Positions 47,113 to 56,965 of a DNA stretch of 64,000 bases are shown here, piece by piece. The notes below the pieces were generated by a model that saw nothing but the letters and a program-made list of their open reading frames with translations, made no database searches and was not told where the DNA came from. This DNA comes from Paracoccus subflavus (GTDB lineage Bacteria > Pseudomonadota > Alphaproteobacteria > Rhodobacterales > Rhodobacteraceae), in assembly GCF_004310345.1 (NCBI RefSeq), contig NZ_SISK01000007.1:1-64000 (forward strand), read 5' to 3'. Position 1 is the first letter of the stretch. The number at the start of each line of letters is the position of its first letter. The position numbers and the translations under genes were made by a program.

Positions 47113-47676
47113 ATGACCCCTGCCCGAACGATCCTGCTGTTCTCGCTTCTGCTGGCCGCCGGTTGCAGCGCCGTTCCCATGCCCAGAATGCCCAGGATAA
47201 ACATCTGGCCCGGCGGCGAAGCCCCAGACCGTCTGGTCATGGCGGCCGAGGCCCGGGCCCAGACCCGCGCCCGCAACCCCGACGGCAGTTGGGCCGTTGC
47301 CGATCCGGTCGCGGGGTCCGATTACCGGCGGGATTTCGCGTCAAGCTGCGTGACCGATCCGCGCGGCACCGCCTGTGCCGACCAGGCCCCGGTCCAGATG
47401 CCCTCGGGGGCGCAAACCGCGCCCCAGGTGACGGGTCGCGTCGCCATCGCCTTTGCCGCCCTGACCGATGGCAGCCGCTGCACCGGAGAGGCCCGGCAGG
47501 GCCAGGCGCGGGCCGATGAAAACCTGCTGGTCGTGCGCGGCTTTCCGGGGGCGAACGGCGCCGTGCCGCGTGCCCGCAACCTGGCGCGCATGGCGGGCAC
47601 TGGCGACCCGATCGCCTGGGACCAGATCGCCGATGCCCGCAGCTTCCTGGCGCTGTGTTCCGGCATGGAAGGCTGA
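47113..47676 (+). CDS. Putative lipoprotein inside the nucleoside transporter operon
   Basis: 187 residues. Signal with lipobox LLAAGC (Cys18), then a Pro-rich segment, and a small domain with two or more further cysteines (SSCVTDPRGTACAD, SRCTGEARQG, FLALCSGM) that could form disulphides. It is contiguous with the ATPase gene (stop TAA, ATG next) and 4 nt before the first permease. I do not recognise a family. Confidence 0.7.
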   Translation: MTPARTILLFSLLLAAGCSAVPMPRMPRINIWPGGEAPDRLVMAAEARAQTRARNPDGSWAVADPVAGSDYRRDFASSCVTDPRGTACADQAPVQMPSGAQTAPQVTGRVAIAFAALTDGSRCTGEARQGQARADENLLVVRGFPGANGAVPRARNLARMAGTGDPIAWDQIADARSFLALCSGMEG

Positions 47677-47680
47677 GGCG

Positions 47681-48775
47681 ATGGACACGATGCCGAAATG
47701 GGCCGACGTGATCCTGACGCCGCTGATTTCGCTGGTGCTGGCCATGGCGATTTCGGCCCTGGTGATCCTGGCCATCGGCGAAAGCCCGGTGGTCGCGCTG
47801 ACCACGATGATCGACGGGGCGCTGGGGTCCAGCTATGGCTGGGGCTTCACGCTGTATTACGCCACGAACTTCATCTTCACGGGGCTTGCGGTGATGGTGG
47901 CCTATCACGCCAGCCTGTTCAACATCGGCGGCGAGGGGCAGGCGGCGATGGGCGGCCTGGGCGTGGCCCTGGTGCTGCTGTATCTGCCCCTGCCCCACTG
48001 GGCGCTGGCGCTGCCCGCGGCGATGATCGGCGCGGCAGCATTCGGGGCGGCCTGGGCGCTGGTTCCCGCATGGCTTCAGGCGAAACGGGGCAGCCATATC
48101 GTCATCACCACGATCATGTTCAACTTCATCGCCGCCGCCGCGCTGAACTATGTCCTGGTGAACCTGCTGCGCCCTGTGGGCAGCATGGACCCCGCATCCG
48201 GCCGCTTTCCGGAGTCCACGCACCTGCCCAAGCTGTCGGACATGGCGCTGGCCCTGGGCTTTGAATGGGGCAGGAACACCCCCGTCAACATCAGCTTTTT
48301 CGTCGCCGTGATCGCCTGCATCCTGGTCTGGCTGCTGATCTGGCGGTCCCGCCTGGGGTTCGAAATCAGGGCATTCGGCAAATCCGAACCCGCCGCGCTG
48401 TATGCGGGCATCAACCCGGTCCGCATCACGGTGATCGCCATGCTGATTTCCGGCGGCCTGGCCGGGCTGATGGCCATCAACAGCGTCATGGGCGAGGCCG
48501 AGCGCCTGGTCCTGAACGCGGTCGAGGGGGCGGGCTTCATCGGCATCGCCGTGGCCCTCATGGGTCGCAACCATCCGCTGGGCATCGTTCTGGCGGCATT
48601 GCTGTTCGGGTTCCTGTATCAGGGCGGGGGCGAACTGGCGCTGTGGACCAGCATTCCGCGCGAACTGATCATCGTCATCCAGGCGCTGGTGATCCTGTTC
48701 ACCGGCGCCCTGGACAACATGGTGCGGATGCCGCTGGAACGGATTTTCCTGGCGATGCGCAACCGGGGGTCGTGA
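47681..48775 (+). CDS. Nucleoside ABC transporter permease 1
   Basis: 364 residues, about eight to ten membrane helices. BMP-operon permease with FNIGGEGQAAMGG, KRGSHIVITTIMFNFIA, IRAFGKSEPAALYAGI and AVALMGRNHPLGI. Pairs with the next permease to form the channel. Overlaps it by TGATG. Confidence 0.92.
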   Translation: MDTMPKWADVILTPLISLVLAMAISALVILAIGESPVVALTTMIDGALGSSYGWGFTLYYATNFIFTGLAVMVAYHASLFNIGGEGQAAMGGLGVALVLLYLPLPHWALALPAAMIGAAAFGAAWALVPAWLQAKRGSHIVITTIMFNFIAAAALNYVLVNLLRPVGSMDPASGRFPESTHLPKLSDMALALGFEWGRNTPVNISFFVAVIACILVWLLIWRSRLGFEIRAFGKSEPAALYAGINPVRITVIAMLISGGLAGLMAINSVMGEAERLVLNAVEGAGFIGIAVALMGRNHPLGIVLAALLFGFLYQGGGELALWTSIPRELIIVIQALVILFTGALDNMVRMPLERIFLAMRNRGS

Positions 48776-49827
48776 TGGATCTGAACACGGTCATCCAGAT
48801 CCTCGACAGCGCGGTGCGGCTGATGACGCCCCTGCTGCTGGCCTGCCTGGCCGGGCTTTATTCCGAACGCGCCGGGGTCTTCGACATCGGCCTGGAAGGC
48901 AAGATGCTGATGGCGGCGTTTTCCGCGGCGGCGGTCGCGGCATTGACCGGCAATGTCTGGCTGGGCCTGATGGCGGGGCTCTTGGGGTCGCTGATGCTGT
49001 CGGCGATCCATGGCCTGGCATCGATCACCTTTCGGGGCAACCAGTTGATTTCTGGGGTTGCGATGAACTTTCTGGCCTCAGGGCTGACGGTGCTGCTGGG
49101 GCAAAAGATCTTTGGCCTGGGCGGACGGACCCCCACCCTGACGCCGGGGGCCGAGCTTGAGGCGCAGGTCACGCCCTTTCGCATCTGGCTGTCGGGGATC
49201 ACGGGACCCGATGCGGCGGGCTGGCTGACGGCGACCCCGCGCCTGTCCGACATCACCCTGCCGCTGGCCGAAACCCTGCGCCCCGTTCCCGTCATCGGCC
49301 CCCTCTATGCCGAGGTGATCTCGGGGCATTCGATCCTGGTCTATGTGGCCTTCCTGATGGTGCCGCTGACCTGGTGGGTGCTCTATCGCACACGGTTCGG
49401 GCTGCGGCTGCGGGCGGTGGGGGAAAACCCGGCCTCGGTCGATACGGCGGGCGTGTCGGTGACGCGGCTGCGCTTTGCCGCCGTCGCGATCGCCGGGCTG
49501 CTGTGCGGTTTGGCCGGGGCCTATCTGGCGACGGGCCTGTCGGCGGGCTTTGTCAAGGAAATGACCGCCGGGCGCGGCTTTATCGCGCTGGCCGCGCTGA
49601 TCTTTGCCAAATGGCGGCCCTGGGGGGCGCTTGGCGCGACCTTCCTGTTCGGCCTGCTAGAGGCTGTCGCCAACCGCTATCCGAACCTGGATCTGGGCAT
49701 CGTCACCGTGCCGTCGATGTTCATGAACGCCCTGCCCTATATCCTGACGGTGATCATCCTGGCGGGCTTCGTGGGCCGCGCCATCCCCCCGCGCGCCGGA
49801 GGAGAGCCTTATGTCAAAGAGCGGTGA
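48775..49827 (+). CDS. Nucleoside ABC transporter permease 2
   Basis: 350 residues with about nine membrane helices. Second permease with FDIGLEGKMLMAAF, FRGNQLISGVAMNFLA, LRAVGENPASVDTAGV, and TAGRGFIALAALIFAKWRP, all typical of the YufQ/NupQ type. Its last 17 nt overlap the PNP gene. Confidence 0.93.
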   Translation: MDLNTVIQILDSAVRLMTPLLLACLAGLYSERAGVFDIGLEGKMLMAAFSAAAVAALTGNVWLGLMAGLLGSLMLSAIHGLASITFRGNQLISGVAMNFLASGLTVLLGQKIFGLGGRTPTLTPGAELEAQVTPFRIWLSGITGPDAAGWLTATPRLSDITLPLAETLRPVPVIGPLYAEVISGHSILVYVAFLMVPLTWWVLYRTRFGLRLRAVGENPASVDTAGVSVTRLRFAAVAIAGLLCGLAGAYLATGLSAGFVKEMTAGRGFIALAALIFAKWRPWGALGATFLFGLLEAVANRYPNLDLGIVTVPSMFMNALPYILTVIILAGFVGRAIPPRAGGEPYVKER

Positions 49828-50611
49828 TCTGGTCCGCCTGATCCGCGACCGCGCGGGCGACCGGCCGCCCGAATACGGGCTGATCCTGGGGTCGGGCCTG
49901 GGGCATCTGTCGCAAACTGTGGACGGCGTGGCGATCCCCTATCACGACCTGCCGGGCTTTCCCCATGCGGGCGTGTCGGGCCATGTGCCGCAACTGGTGA
50001 TTGGCCAGTTGGAAGGCCGTCGCGTCGCCGTTTTCGGGGGCCGGTCGCATTACTACGAATCGGGCCGCGCCGACGCCATGCGGCTGCCGTTGGAAACATT
50101 GGCCGGGCTGGGCTGCGACCGGCTGATCCTGACCAACGCCGCCGGATCGCTGCGTCCCGACATCCCGCCGGGCGGGCTGATGCTGCTGGATGACCACATC
50201 GCCTTGGCCGGTGCCAACCCCCTGATCGGAGAGCCGACCGACGCCCGTTTCGTCCCCATGACCGATGCCCATGACGCCGCCATGCGCGCGGCCCTGTCGG
50301 CTGCCGCGGCGGACGAGGGGATCGACCTGCCGGGTGGGGTCTACTGCTGGTTCTCCGGCCCCAGCTTCGAAACGCCCGCCGAAATCCGCGCGGCCAAAAT
50401 CCTGGGCGCCGATGCCGTGGGCATGTCCACCGTGCCGGAAATCATCCTGGCCCGGTTCCTGGGAATCCGCTGCTCCGCCATCTCGGTCATCACCAACATG
50501 GGCGCGGGGCTGTCGGACGAATCGATCAGCCACGACCACACCAAGGCCATGGCCCCGCTGGGCGCTGCAAAGCTGGAGCGAATCCTGCGCCGGTTCCTGC
50601 GCAACCCTTGA
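49811..50611 (+). CDS. Purine-nucleoside phosphorylase
   Basis: 266 residues. Splits purine nucleosides with phosphate into base and ribose 1-phosphate. Trimeric PNP type with ILGSGLGHLS (phosphate loop), FGGRSHYYES, LTNAAGSLRPDI, FSGPSFETPAEIRAAKILGADAVGMSTVPE and VITNMGAGLSD. Its place at the end of the nucleoside importer operon fits immediate use of imported purines. Confidence 0.95.
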   Translation: MSKSGDLVRLIRDRAGDRPPEYGLILGSGLGHLSQTVDGVAIPYHDLPGFPHAGVSGHVPQLVIGQLEGRRVAVFGGRSHYYESGRADAMRLPLETLAGLGCDRLILTNAAGSLRPDIPPGGLMLLDDHIALAGANPLIGEPTDARFVPMTDAHDAAMRAALSAAAADEGIDLPGGVYCWFSGPSFETPAEIRAAKILGADAVGMSTVPEIILARFLGIRCSAISVITNMGAGLSDESISHDHTKAMAPLGAAKLERILRRFLRNP

Positions 50612-50646
50612 GCCTTCTTCGTTGTTCAAATACCCCCGCCCGAGGC

Positions 50647-51723
50647 TCATGCCCCCACCACCGGCCGAAGGTTTCCGGTCAAGCGCGCCAAAGCCGCCTC
50701 GACCCGTGCCGCCGCCGCGTCCAGGTCGCGCAGGTCATCCAAGGCCACGACAGCCTGCTCACGCCCGGCATAGCGCAGCCGGTGCTTCAGATAGCGCGGA
50801 TCGTAATGATCCTGCAAAAGCCCCTGGGAAAGCGCCCGCCAGTCGCGCGCCGCCAACAGGGCCTGCCAATCCGCGATACGGTCCGCCGGATGCATCGGCG
50901 CCAGGGCTGCGACAATGGCTGCGACCCGCGCGGGATCGTCCACCATGTCGCCATAGGTCGCGGCGGTATAGGCCGCCCGCGCCGCGACCGGCACCTCCAG
51001 CCGCAGCCGGGGCGCGGCGCCGATCGCCCGCCACACCGCCTTGGGCAGCATCAGCGCGCCGATGCGGCTGCTTTCGGCCTCTATCACGACAGGACGGTCA
51101 GGATCCAAGGCTTCCAGGGCGATCGCCAGCCGCCCCTCGAACAGCTTCTGGCCGGGCTGGCCGTCGGGGCGGCCGCCGAACAGGCTGCCACGGTGGTTGG
51201 CCAGCCCTTCAAGGTCGATCACCTGCCAGCCGCGCGCGGCCAGCCGGGACAGGATCGCGGTCTTGGCGCTGCCGGTATTGCCGTCCAGCACGATCACCGG
51301 GGCGGGCACGGGCCGGTTCTGTATCCGGTCCACCACAAGCGCGCGCCACGCCTTGTAGCCGCCATCGATCCGGTCCACCCGCCAGCCGATCTGCGACAGG
51401 ATGGTCGTAAAGCTGCCCGACCGCTGCCCGCCGCGCCAGCAATAGATCAGCCCCCGCCAGCCGCCATCCCGGTCCGCCAGCGGTCCGGCGATGTGGCGCG
51501 CGGCGTTGGCCGCAACCAGGGCGCCGCCGATCTTGCGCGCATCAAATGGGGAAACCTGCTTGTAGATGGTCCCGACGCGGGCCCGTTCGGCATCGTCCAG
51601 CACCGGCAGGTTGATCGCGCCGGGCAGGTGATCTTCGGCATATTCGGACGGGGACCGCACGTCGATGATCTCGTCGAACCCCGCCAGGGCGGGGTCCGCG
51701 ACGCCGCTCAGCGTCAGCGCCAA
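50647..51723 (-). CDS. selU: tRNA 2-selenouridine synthase
   Basis: 358 residues. Replaces sulfur by selenium in 2-thiouridine of tRNA-Lys, Glu and Gln anticodons. The N-terminal rhodanese domain carries the active Cys95 in YCWRGGQRSGS; the P-loop DGNTGSAKT (147-155) opens the second domain. The start is TTG 51723, one base after the stop of the L,D-transpeptidase gene. It needs selenophosphate from SelD, which is not in this window. Confidence 0.93.
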   Translation of the reverse strand: MALTLSGVADPALAGFDEIIDVRSPSEYAEDHLPGAINLPVLDDAERARVGTIYKQVSPFDARKIGGALVAANAARHIAGPLADRDGGWRGLIYCWRGGQRSGSFTTILSQIGWRVDRIDGGYKAWRALVVDRIQNRPVPAPVIVLDGNTGSAKTAILSRLAARGWQVIDLEGLANHRGSLFGGRPDGQPGQKLFEGRLAIALEALDPDRPVVIEAESSRIGALMLPKAVWRAIGAAPRLRLEVPVAARAAYTAATYGDMVDDPARVAAIVAALAPMHPADRIADWQALLAARDWRALSQGLLQDHYDPRYLKHRLRYAGREQAVVALDDLRDLDAAAARVEAALARLTGNLRPVVGA

Positions 51724-51724
51724 G

Positions 51725-52285
51725 TCAGTAGACGTAGACGGGCGTTCCGATCGGAACTTGATCGAACAGGGCCATCACCGCCTCGTTGCGCATCCGCAGG
51801 CAGCCGTTCGACACGGCACGCCCGATCGAATTCGGCTCGGTGGTGCCGTGGATGCGGATCGCGGTGTCCTGGCCCTTGTCGTTATAGAGATACAGCGCCC
51901 GTGCGCCCAACGGGTTCTGCGGCCCGCCGGGCATCCCGTTGGACCATTTCGCATATTGGCCGGGATTGCGCTTGATCATGTCGGGCGTGGGCGTCCAGGA
52001 CGGCCATTCGACCTTGCGGCCCACGGTGGCACGGCCCCTCCACACCAGTTCGTCGGTGCCCACGGCCACTCCGTAACGAACCGCGCGACCCGGTGCCACG
52101 ACGTGATACAGGAAGAAATCCTTGCTGACGACGACGATGCTGCCCACCTCGAAATCCTCGCGGATGGACACCTCGGTCGGGGCATAGGGATCGCGCCCTG
52201 CCTCTTGCGCAAGCACCAGCGAGGGGGCGAAACAGGCGGCGGCCATCAGCGGCACGGCCAGCGACATCATTTCACGGCGATTCAT
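51725..52285 (-). CDS. L,D-transpeptidase (YkuD domain)
   Basis: 186 residues. Export signal with two arginines (NRREMMSLAVPLMAAACFA). A YkuD domain follows with the catalytic His146 in IHGTTEPNSIG and Cys162 in SNGCLRMRN. Cross-links peptidoglycan or attaches proteins to it in the periplasm. ATG 52285 has AGGA upstream; a longer version from 52408 starts in the promoter. Followed by selU after one nucleotide. Confidence 0.93.
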   Translation of the reverse strand: MNRREMMSLAVPLMAAACFAPSLVLAQEAGRDPYAPTEVSIREDFEVGSIVVVSKDFFLYHVVAPGRAVRYGVAVGTDELVWRGRATVGRKVEWPSWTPTPDMIKRNPGQYAKWSNGMPGGPQNPLGARALYLYNDKGQDTAIRIHGTTEPNSIGRAVSNGCLRMRNEAVMALFDQVPIGTPVYVY

Positions 52286-52323
52286 GGCGATCCTGTCAAT
52301 CCTTGGTCTGCTGCTTTGCACCG

Positions 52324-52352
52324 CCATAACAAGGGACGGCCCTGAATTGCAA
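52324..52352 (-). promoter_or_regulatory. Possible promoter of the L,D-transpeptidase gene
   Basis: Minus-strand TTGCAA (52352-52347), 17-nt spacer, TTATGG (52329-52324), about 38 nt before the ATG. Spacing is optimal. Confidence 0.45.
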
Positions 52353-52699
52353 CTCACGACCCTGTTGCGGATGAAGACCGTCACTTGACCCGAGAGGAGA
52401 AGCAACACATCTAGACCCTATGGTCCCTGTCCTGCATCCTTGCTGTCACGAACCGCGCCGTCCCCTGCGACGAGCCGCGCATCTGTGCCGGGGCCGGGGC
52501 GACCGCGCCTGCCGTTGTCATCAGGATGCCCGGCCGGCCGTGGCCCGTCCCATCGCCGCCCGCCCCTGCGGCGACCTGCGCATCGACCCACGGGCCATGG
52601 GTGCGATCCGCTTTCCCCGTCAGGCCCCCCGGCGCCCCCAGGCGCCGCCTTGTTTCCTGAACCCGTCCCGTAGCCTTGGCACGATTTCAGGAAACCATC
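52353..52699. other. Intergenic region before copA
   Basis: 347 nt without a convincing gene. Short ORFs here are Pro/Arg/Gly-rich with no recognisable domain, as expected from GC-rich non-coding sequence. No obvious CueR-type dyad or terminator was found; the copA promoter must lie here. It could also hold the remains of a lost gene. Confidence 0.5.
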
Positions 52700-55108
52700 A
52701 TGACTGCTATCTCCCTTGAACTTCCCCTTCCCGGCATAAGCTGCGCCGCCTGCGCGGGCCGTGTGGAAAGGGCATTGTCCGGCCTGCCCGGCCTGTCGGA
52801 CATCGCGGTGAATCCGATCACCAAGCGTGCCACCCTGCACAGCGACGGCACGCCCCTGACCCAGATCGACGCCGCCCTGACCAAGGCGGGCTATCCGCCC
52901 GACCTGACGACAACTCAGCTTGCCATCGAAGGCATGAGCTGCGCGTCCTGTTCCGGCCGGATCGAGCGGGTTTTGAAGGCCCGCCCGGATGTTGCCGAGG
53001 CACAGGTGAACCTGATCGCCGGAACGGCCCTTGTGCGCCATGCCCCCAGCCTGTCGCCCGACGATCTGGCCGCGGTCGTGACGGCCCTGGGCTATCCTGC
53101 CGCCGTTCCGGCAGGCACCGCCCCGGTGGCCCGCGACGACGAGGCCGCCGCCCTGAAGCGGTCCTTCCTCATCGCCCTTGCCTTGACCCTGCCGGTTTTC
53201 GTGGCCGAGATGGGCGCCCATCTGGTGCCCGGCTTTCATCACTGGCTGCGTGGTCTGGTCGGGACGGCGCCGCTGCTGTGGATGCAGATGCTGCTGACCG
53301 CGCTTGTTCTGGCCGGGCCGGGGCGGCGGTTCTTTGCCGCCGGCATCCCCGCCCTGCTGCGCGGTGGACCCGAGATGAACAGCCTTGTCGCGCTGGGTTC
53401 GGGGGCGGCGTTCCTGTATTCTGCAGTTGTGGTCCTGGCCCCCGGGCTGATCCCGCCCGCCTCGCGTTTCGTGTATTTCGAGGCCGCGGCGGTCATCGTC
53501 ACGCTGATCCTGATGGGCCGCTGGCTCGAGGCGCGGGCCAAGGGTCAGGCAGGCGCCGCGATCCGCGCGCTGATCGAACTGGCGCCAGACCGGGCCACGC
53601 TCTTGCGCAACGGCCAGCCCGTGCAGGTGGCCGTCGCTGACCTGCATCCCGAAGATCTGGTTCTGCTGGCGCCGGGCGAACGTGTCGCGGTGGATGGCGT
53701 CGTGACCGAGGGGCGGGGTCATGTCGACGAATCCATGCTGACGGGCGAACCGGTGCCCGCCGAAAAGGCCGCAGGCGACGCGGTCACGGGCGGCACCGTG
53801 AACGGCACCGCCGCCCTGACCTATCGCGTCACGGCGACGGGGGCCGACACCACCCTGTCGCGCATCGTCCGCATGGTCGAGGGGGCCCAGAACGCCCGCC
53901 TGCCGGTGCAGGATCTGGTGGACCGCATCACCCGCGTCTTCGTGCCCGTGGTGATCGGGCTTGCGGCGCTGACATTCCTGCTGTGGCTGGCCTTTGGCCC
54001 CGATCTGGCCCATGCCGTCGTGGCGGGGGTGGCCGTGCTGATCATCGCCTGTCCCTGCGCCATGGGGCTGGCCGTGCCGGTGTCGATCATGGTCGGCACC
54101 GGACGGGGGGCGCAACTGGGCGTCCTGTTTCGGCGGGGCGAGGCGCTGCAACGCCTGTCCGACGCCCGGAGCATCGCCTTTGACAAGACCGGCACCCTGA
54201 CGCGTGGGCGCCCCGAACTGGCCGCCATCCATGTGGACGGCATCGCCGAAGCCGAGGCCCTGCGCCTTGCCGCCGCGGCCGAGGCGCGGTCGGAACACCC
54301 CCTTGGCGCGGCCATCGTGGCGGGCGCGCGGGCACAAGGCCTTGACCTGCCGCCGGCAACCCATGTGCAGGCCGCCGTGGGGCGCGGGCTGTCGGCCACG
54401 GTCGAGGGCCGGTCATTGCTGATCGGCAACCCTCAGGCCCTGGCCGAGGCCGGGATCGACCTTCATCCCGGCTTGCGACAGGCCGCCGAGGCGGCGGCGT
54501 CCCAGGGCGCGACCCCGGTCCATCTGGCGGTGGACGGACGCCATGTGGCAAGCCTGTCCCTGGCCGATCCGGTCCGCAATGAGGCAAAGGCCACCATTGC
54601 CGCGCTGCATCGGATGGGCCTGCAAACCACCATGCTGTCAGGCGACATTCCCGCCACGGCGCAGGCAGTCGGGGCGCGCCTGGGGATCGACCGGGTAAAG
54701 GGGGGGCTGATGCCCGGCGACAAGCTGGCGGTGATCGACGGCATGGGTGCGGGATCGGTCTTTGTGGGCGATGGCATCAACGACGCCCCCGCGCTTGCGG
54801 CGGCGCAGACCGGCATTGCCATCGGCACGGGCACCAGCATCGCCATCGAATCGGCTGACCTGGTGCTGATGTCGGGCGATCTGTCGGGGGTGACCCGCGC
54901 GATCCGCCTGTCGCGGGCGGTGATGCGCAACATCCGGCAGAACCTGTTCTGGGCCTTCGCCTATAACACGGCGCTGATCCCGATCGCGATGGGCGTTCTG
55001 GTGCCCTTCGGCGGTCCGCAACTGTCACCCATGCTGGCGGCGGGGGCCATGGCGCTGTCGTCGGTCTTTGTGGTGGGCAACGCCTTGCGGTTGCGACGGG
55101 TGCAGTGA
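52700..55108 (+). CDS. copA: Copper-exporting P1B-type ATPase
   Basis: 802 residues. Pumps Cu(I) out of the cytoplasm. Two N-terminal metal-binding domains hold Cys15/Cys18 ([10 protein letters not shown]) and Cys81/Cys84 ([10 protein letters not shown]). Then come the TGE loop ([11 protein letters not shown]), the metal-selecting CPC in [11 protein letters not shown], the phosphorylation motif [11 protein letters not shown], the HP motif SEHPLG and the [10 protein letters not shown] hinge. ATG 52700 follows AGGAAA. No MerR-type regulator or copper chaperone gene is adjacent. Confidence 0.96.
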   Translation: MTAISLELPLPGISCAACAGRVERALSGLPGLSDIAVNPITKRATLHSDGTPLTQIDAALTKAGYPPDLTTTQLAIEGMSCASCSGRIERVLKARPDVAEAQVNLIAGTALVRHAPSLSPDDLAAVVTALGYPAAVPAGTAPVARDDEAAALKRSFLIALALTLPVFVAEMGAHLVPGFHHWLRGLVGTAPLLWMQMLLTALVLAGPGRRFFAAGIPALLRGGPEMNSLVALGSGAAFLYSAVVVLAPGLIPPASRFVYFEAAAVIVTLILMGRWLEARAKGQAGAAIRALIELAPDRATLLRNGQPVQVAVADLHPEDLVLLAPGERVAVDGVVTEGRGHVDESMLTGEPVPAEKAAGDAVTGGTVNGTAALTYRVTATGADTTLSRIVRMVEGAQNARLPVQDLVDRITRVFVPVVIGLAALTFLLWLAFGPDLAHAVVAGVAVLIIACPCAMGLAVPVSIMVGTGRGAQLGVLFRRGEALQRLSDARSIAFDKTGTLTRGRPELAAIHVDGIAEAEALRLAAAAEARSEHPLGAAIVAGARAQGLDLPPATHVQAAVGRGLSATVEGRSLLIGNPQALAEAGIDLHPGLRQAAEAAASQGATPVHLAVDGRHVASLSLADPVRNEAKATIAALHRMGLQTTMLSGDIPATAQAVGARLGIDRVKGGLMPGDKLAVIDGMGAGSVFVGDGINDAPALAAAQTGIAIGTGTSIAIESADLVLMSGDLSGVTRAIRLSRAVMRNIRQNLFWAFAYNTALIPIAMGVLVPFGGPQLSPMLAAGAMALSSVFVVGNALRLRRVQ

Positions 55109-55331
55109 CCTGCGGCCCTGCCACGGGTCCGGCACCGGTGCCCGCGAAGGGCCGATCCAGCGTCGGGGGCGCGGTCGTTGTCGACCACGGCCTCGAACCG
55201 CCGGGAACCGCAGTCGTTCCCCGCGCGGTGCCCAGGGCGATGCGGTCAGGACAAGACACAGGATAACGTAAAGCGGCCTGCGCATGGGGGCGCAGACCGT
55301 CCCAAATCCTGTCGGTAGGGCATCGCCATGC

Positions 55332-55359
55332 AAAAGCCCCGCCGCAGGAACGACGGGGC
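55332..55359 (-). terminator. Intrinsic terminator after rpmB
   Basis: On the minus strand GCCCCG (55359-55354) pairs with CGGGGC (55341-55336) and is followed by TTTTG. Additional CG pairs inside extend the stem with one mismatch. Confidence 0.75.
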
Positions 55360-55383
55360 GCATTGCCACTAGCGAAGGTCGGA

Positions 55384-55671
55384 TCAGGCCTGCACGTCGG
55401 CCTTGGCGATCTCGCGCTTGATCTTCAGGGCGCGATCCGACAACTCGCCGTCCTTGGCCTTGGCCAGAAAGGCGTCCAGTCCGCCGCGATGATCGACCGA
55501 CCGCAGCGCGGCGGCCGAGATGCGCAGCGAATAGCCGCGGTTCAGCTTTTCCGACAGCAGCGTGACATCGTTCAGGTTCGGCAGGAACCGGCGACGAGTC
55601 TTGTTGTTGGCGTGGCTGACATTGTTGCCGGTCATCGGGCCTTTGCCGGTCAGTTCGCAGACGCGCGACAT
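55384..55671 (-). CDS. rpmB: 50S ribosomal protein L28
   Basis: 95 residues, as usual in alphaproteobacteria. Begins [20 protein letters not shown] and continues [11 protein letters not shown], typical L28. Single-gene unit closed by a terminator. Confidence 0.98.
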   Translation of the reverse strand: MSRVCELTGKGPMTGNNVSHANNKTRRRFLPNLNDVTLLSEKLNRGYSLRISAAALRSVDHRGGLDAFLAKAKDGELSDRALKIKREIAKADVQA

Positions 55672-55803
55672 GGTGTTGTTCCTTCGTCTCAGCTATGCGG
55701 GAGGACCGGCAGGTCCATCCCAATGTGAAAGGGCGCCGCGAGGCAGCGCCCGGAATTCCGTTTGCGCGTCCGTAATGCAAGCGGTTCCGCCCGTCAACCC
55801 GAA

Positions 55804-56850
55804 TCAGGCATATCCACGTTCGATCGCGATCAGCCTTTCCTTGCGCCACAGCCCGCCCGCATATCCCGTCAGCGTCCCGTCGGCGCCGATCACCCGGTGG
55901 CAGGGCACGATCAGCGCGATGCGGTTGGTGGCATTGGCGCGGGCCACCGCGCGCATCGCCGTTGGCCGCCCGATGGCCGCCGCAAGCTGGGCATAGCTGC
56001 GGGTCTGGCCGGGGGGAATCCCTTGCAGGGCCTGCCAGACCTGCTGCTGAAAGGGGGTTCCATGAAACGTCACGGGCACATCGGGCAAGGGTATCCGTCC
56101 AGCAAAGAACGCCGCCAGCCAGTCGCCGATCCGGTCGTGCATCGCCGTGCGGCCCAGGCCGATCCGGCCGCCCACATGGACCGACAGGCGCCGCAACCCC
56201 TGCGGCAGCGCCTTGCGGTCCACGAATTCCAGCAGGTGCAGCGCCCGGTCGTCAGCAATGGCGATCATGCCGCCCAGCGGTGTGTCGATCCAGTCGGCCA
56301 GCAGACCCGACCCCTCCCGCATCCGCTGCGGCGGATGGCCGAACAGCCGGACAAAGGCCGCCCGAAACCCCGAAGCCGACTCGAACCCTGCCTCCATCTG
56401 CGCCTCGATCACCGGTGCCCCCTGCTTCAGGCTGACCATGCCGCCGCGCAGACGCACCGTCCGCGCCATGGCCAGAAAGCTTTGCCCGTGAATCCGCCGG
56501 AAGGTGCGCCGTACGGTGGACGGGTCCAGTCCCATCGCCGACAGATCGCCTTCGGTCCAGCGATGATGCGGCCGTTTGGCCAGCCGGTCCAGCAGATCGC
56601 CGACCCAGGGCGCCGCCTCGGCCACGCTGCCATGGGGATGACATCGGCGACAGGGACGGAAACCGGCCGCCAGGGCATCTTCGGGCCGGGCGAACCAGCG
56701 GCAATTCCGGGCCAGCGGCTTGCGCGCCGGGCAGGTCAGCCGGCAGAAGATGCCGGTGGTGGTGACGCCCACCAGGGCGCGATCCTCCCATGCGGGATCG
56801 CGCGCCAGCAGCGCCGCATAAAGCGTGTCATGATCGGGCATGTCCAGCAT
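55804..56850 (-). CDS. ada: Bifunctional Ada: DNA repair methyltransferase and transcription activator
   Basis: 348 residues, full length. The N-terminal zinc domain has Cys36, Cys40, Cys67 and Cys70, matching the four zinc cysteines of E. coli Ada; the first accepts methyl from phosphotriesters. An AraC-type helix-turn-helix lies in the middle (STVRRTFRRIHGQSFLAMAR), and the C-terminal alkyltransferase has Cys317 in IVPCHRVIG. Methylation turns Ada into an activator of alkylation-repair genes. ATG 56850 has GGGGG 8 nt upstream. alkA or alkB is not adjacent. Confidence 0.94.
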   Translation of the reverse strand: MLDMPDHDTLYAALLARDPAWEDRALVGVTTTGIFCRLTCPARKPLARNCRWFARPEDALAAGFRPCRRCHPHGSVAEAAPWVGDLLDRLAKRPHHRWTEGDLSAMGLDPSTVRRTFRRIHGQSFLAMARTVRLRGGMVSLKQGAPVIEAQMEAGFESASGFRAAFVRLFGHPPQRMREGSGLLADWIDTPLGGMIAIADDRALHLLEFVDRKALPQGLRRLSVHVGGRIGLGRTAMHDRIGDWLAAFFAGRIPLPDVPVTFHGTPFQQQVWQALQGIPPGQTRSYAQLAAAIGRPTAMRAVARANATNRIALIVPCHRVIGADGTLTGYAGGLWRKERLIAIERGYA

Positions 56851-56965
56851 GTCGCATTCCCCCTGGCCTGCGCACACCCTAGCCGATTCGCGGCAGGCAT
56901 GGGCCGCAAAATCGGGCGCCGCATCCGGTCTTGCGGCCGGTGGCGGGCGGGCCGATAATGCCGGA

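Noticed and set aside
52420..52719. Plus-strand ORFs of 77-99 codons before copA
   Set aside because: Composition is Arg/Pro/Cys-rich in several frames, typical of GC-rich non-coding DNA, and one overlaps the copA start.
55109..55331. A minus-strand reading frame starting MRRPLYVILCLVLTASPWAP (from 55285) that looks like a signal peptide
   Set aside because: After about 20 residues it turns into Arg/Pro-rich sequence, runs into copA on the other strand and shows no domain. It may be a decayed gene, but the evidence is too thin.
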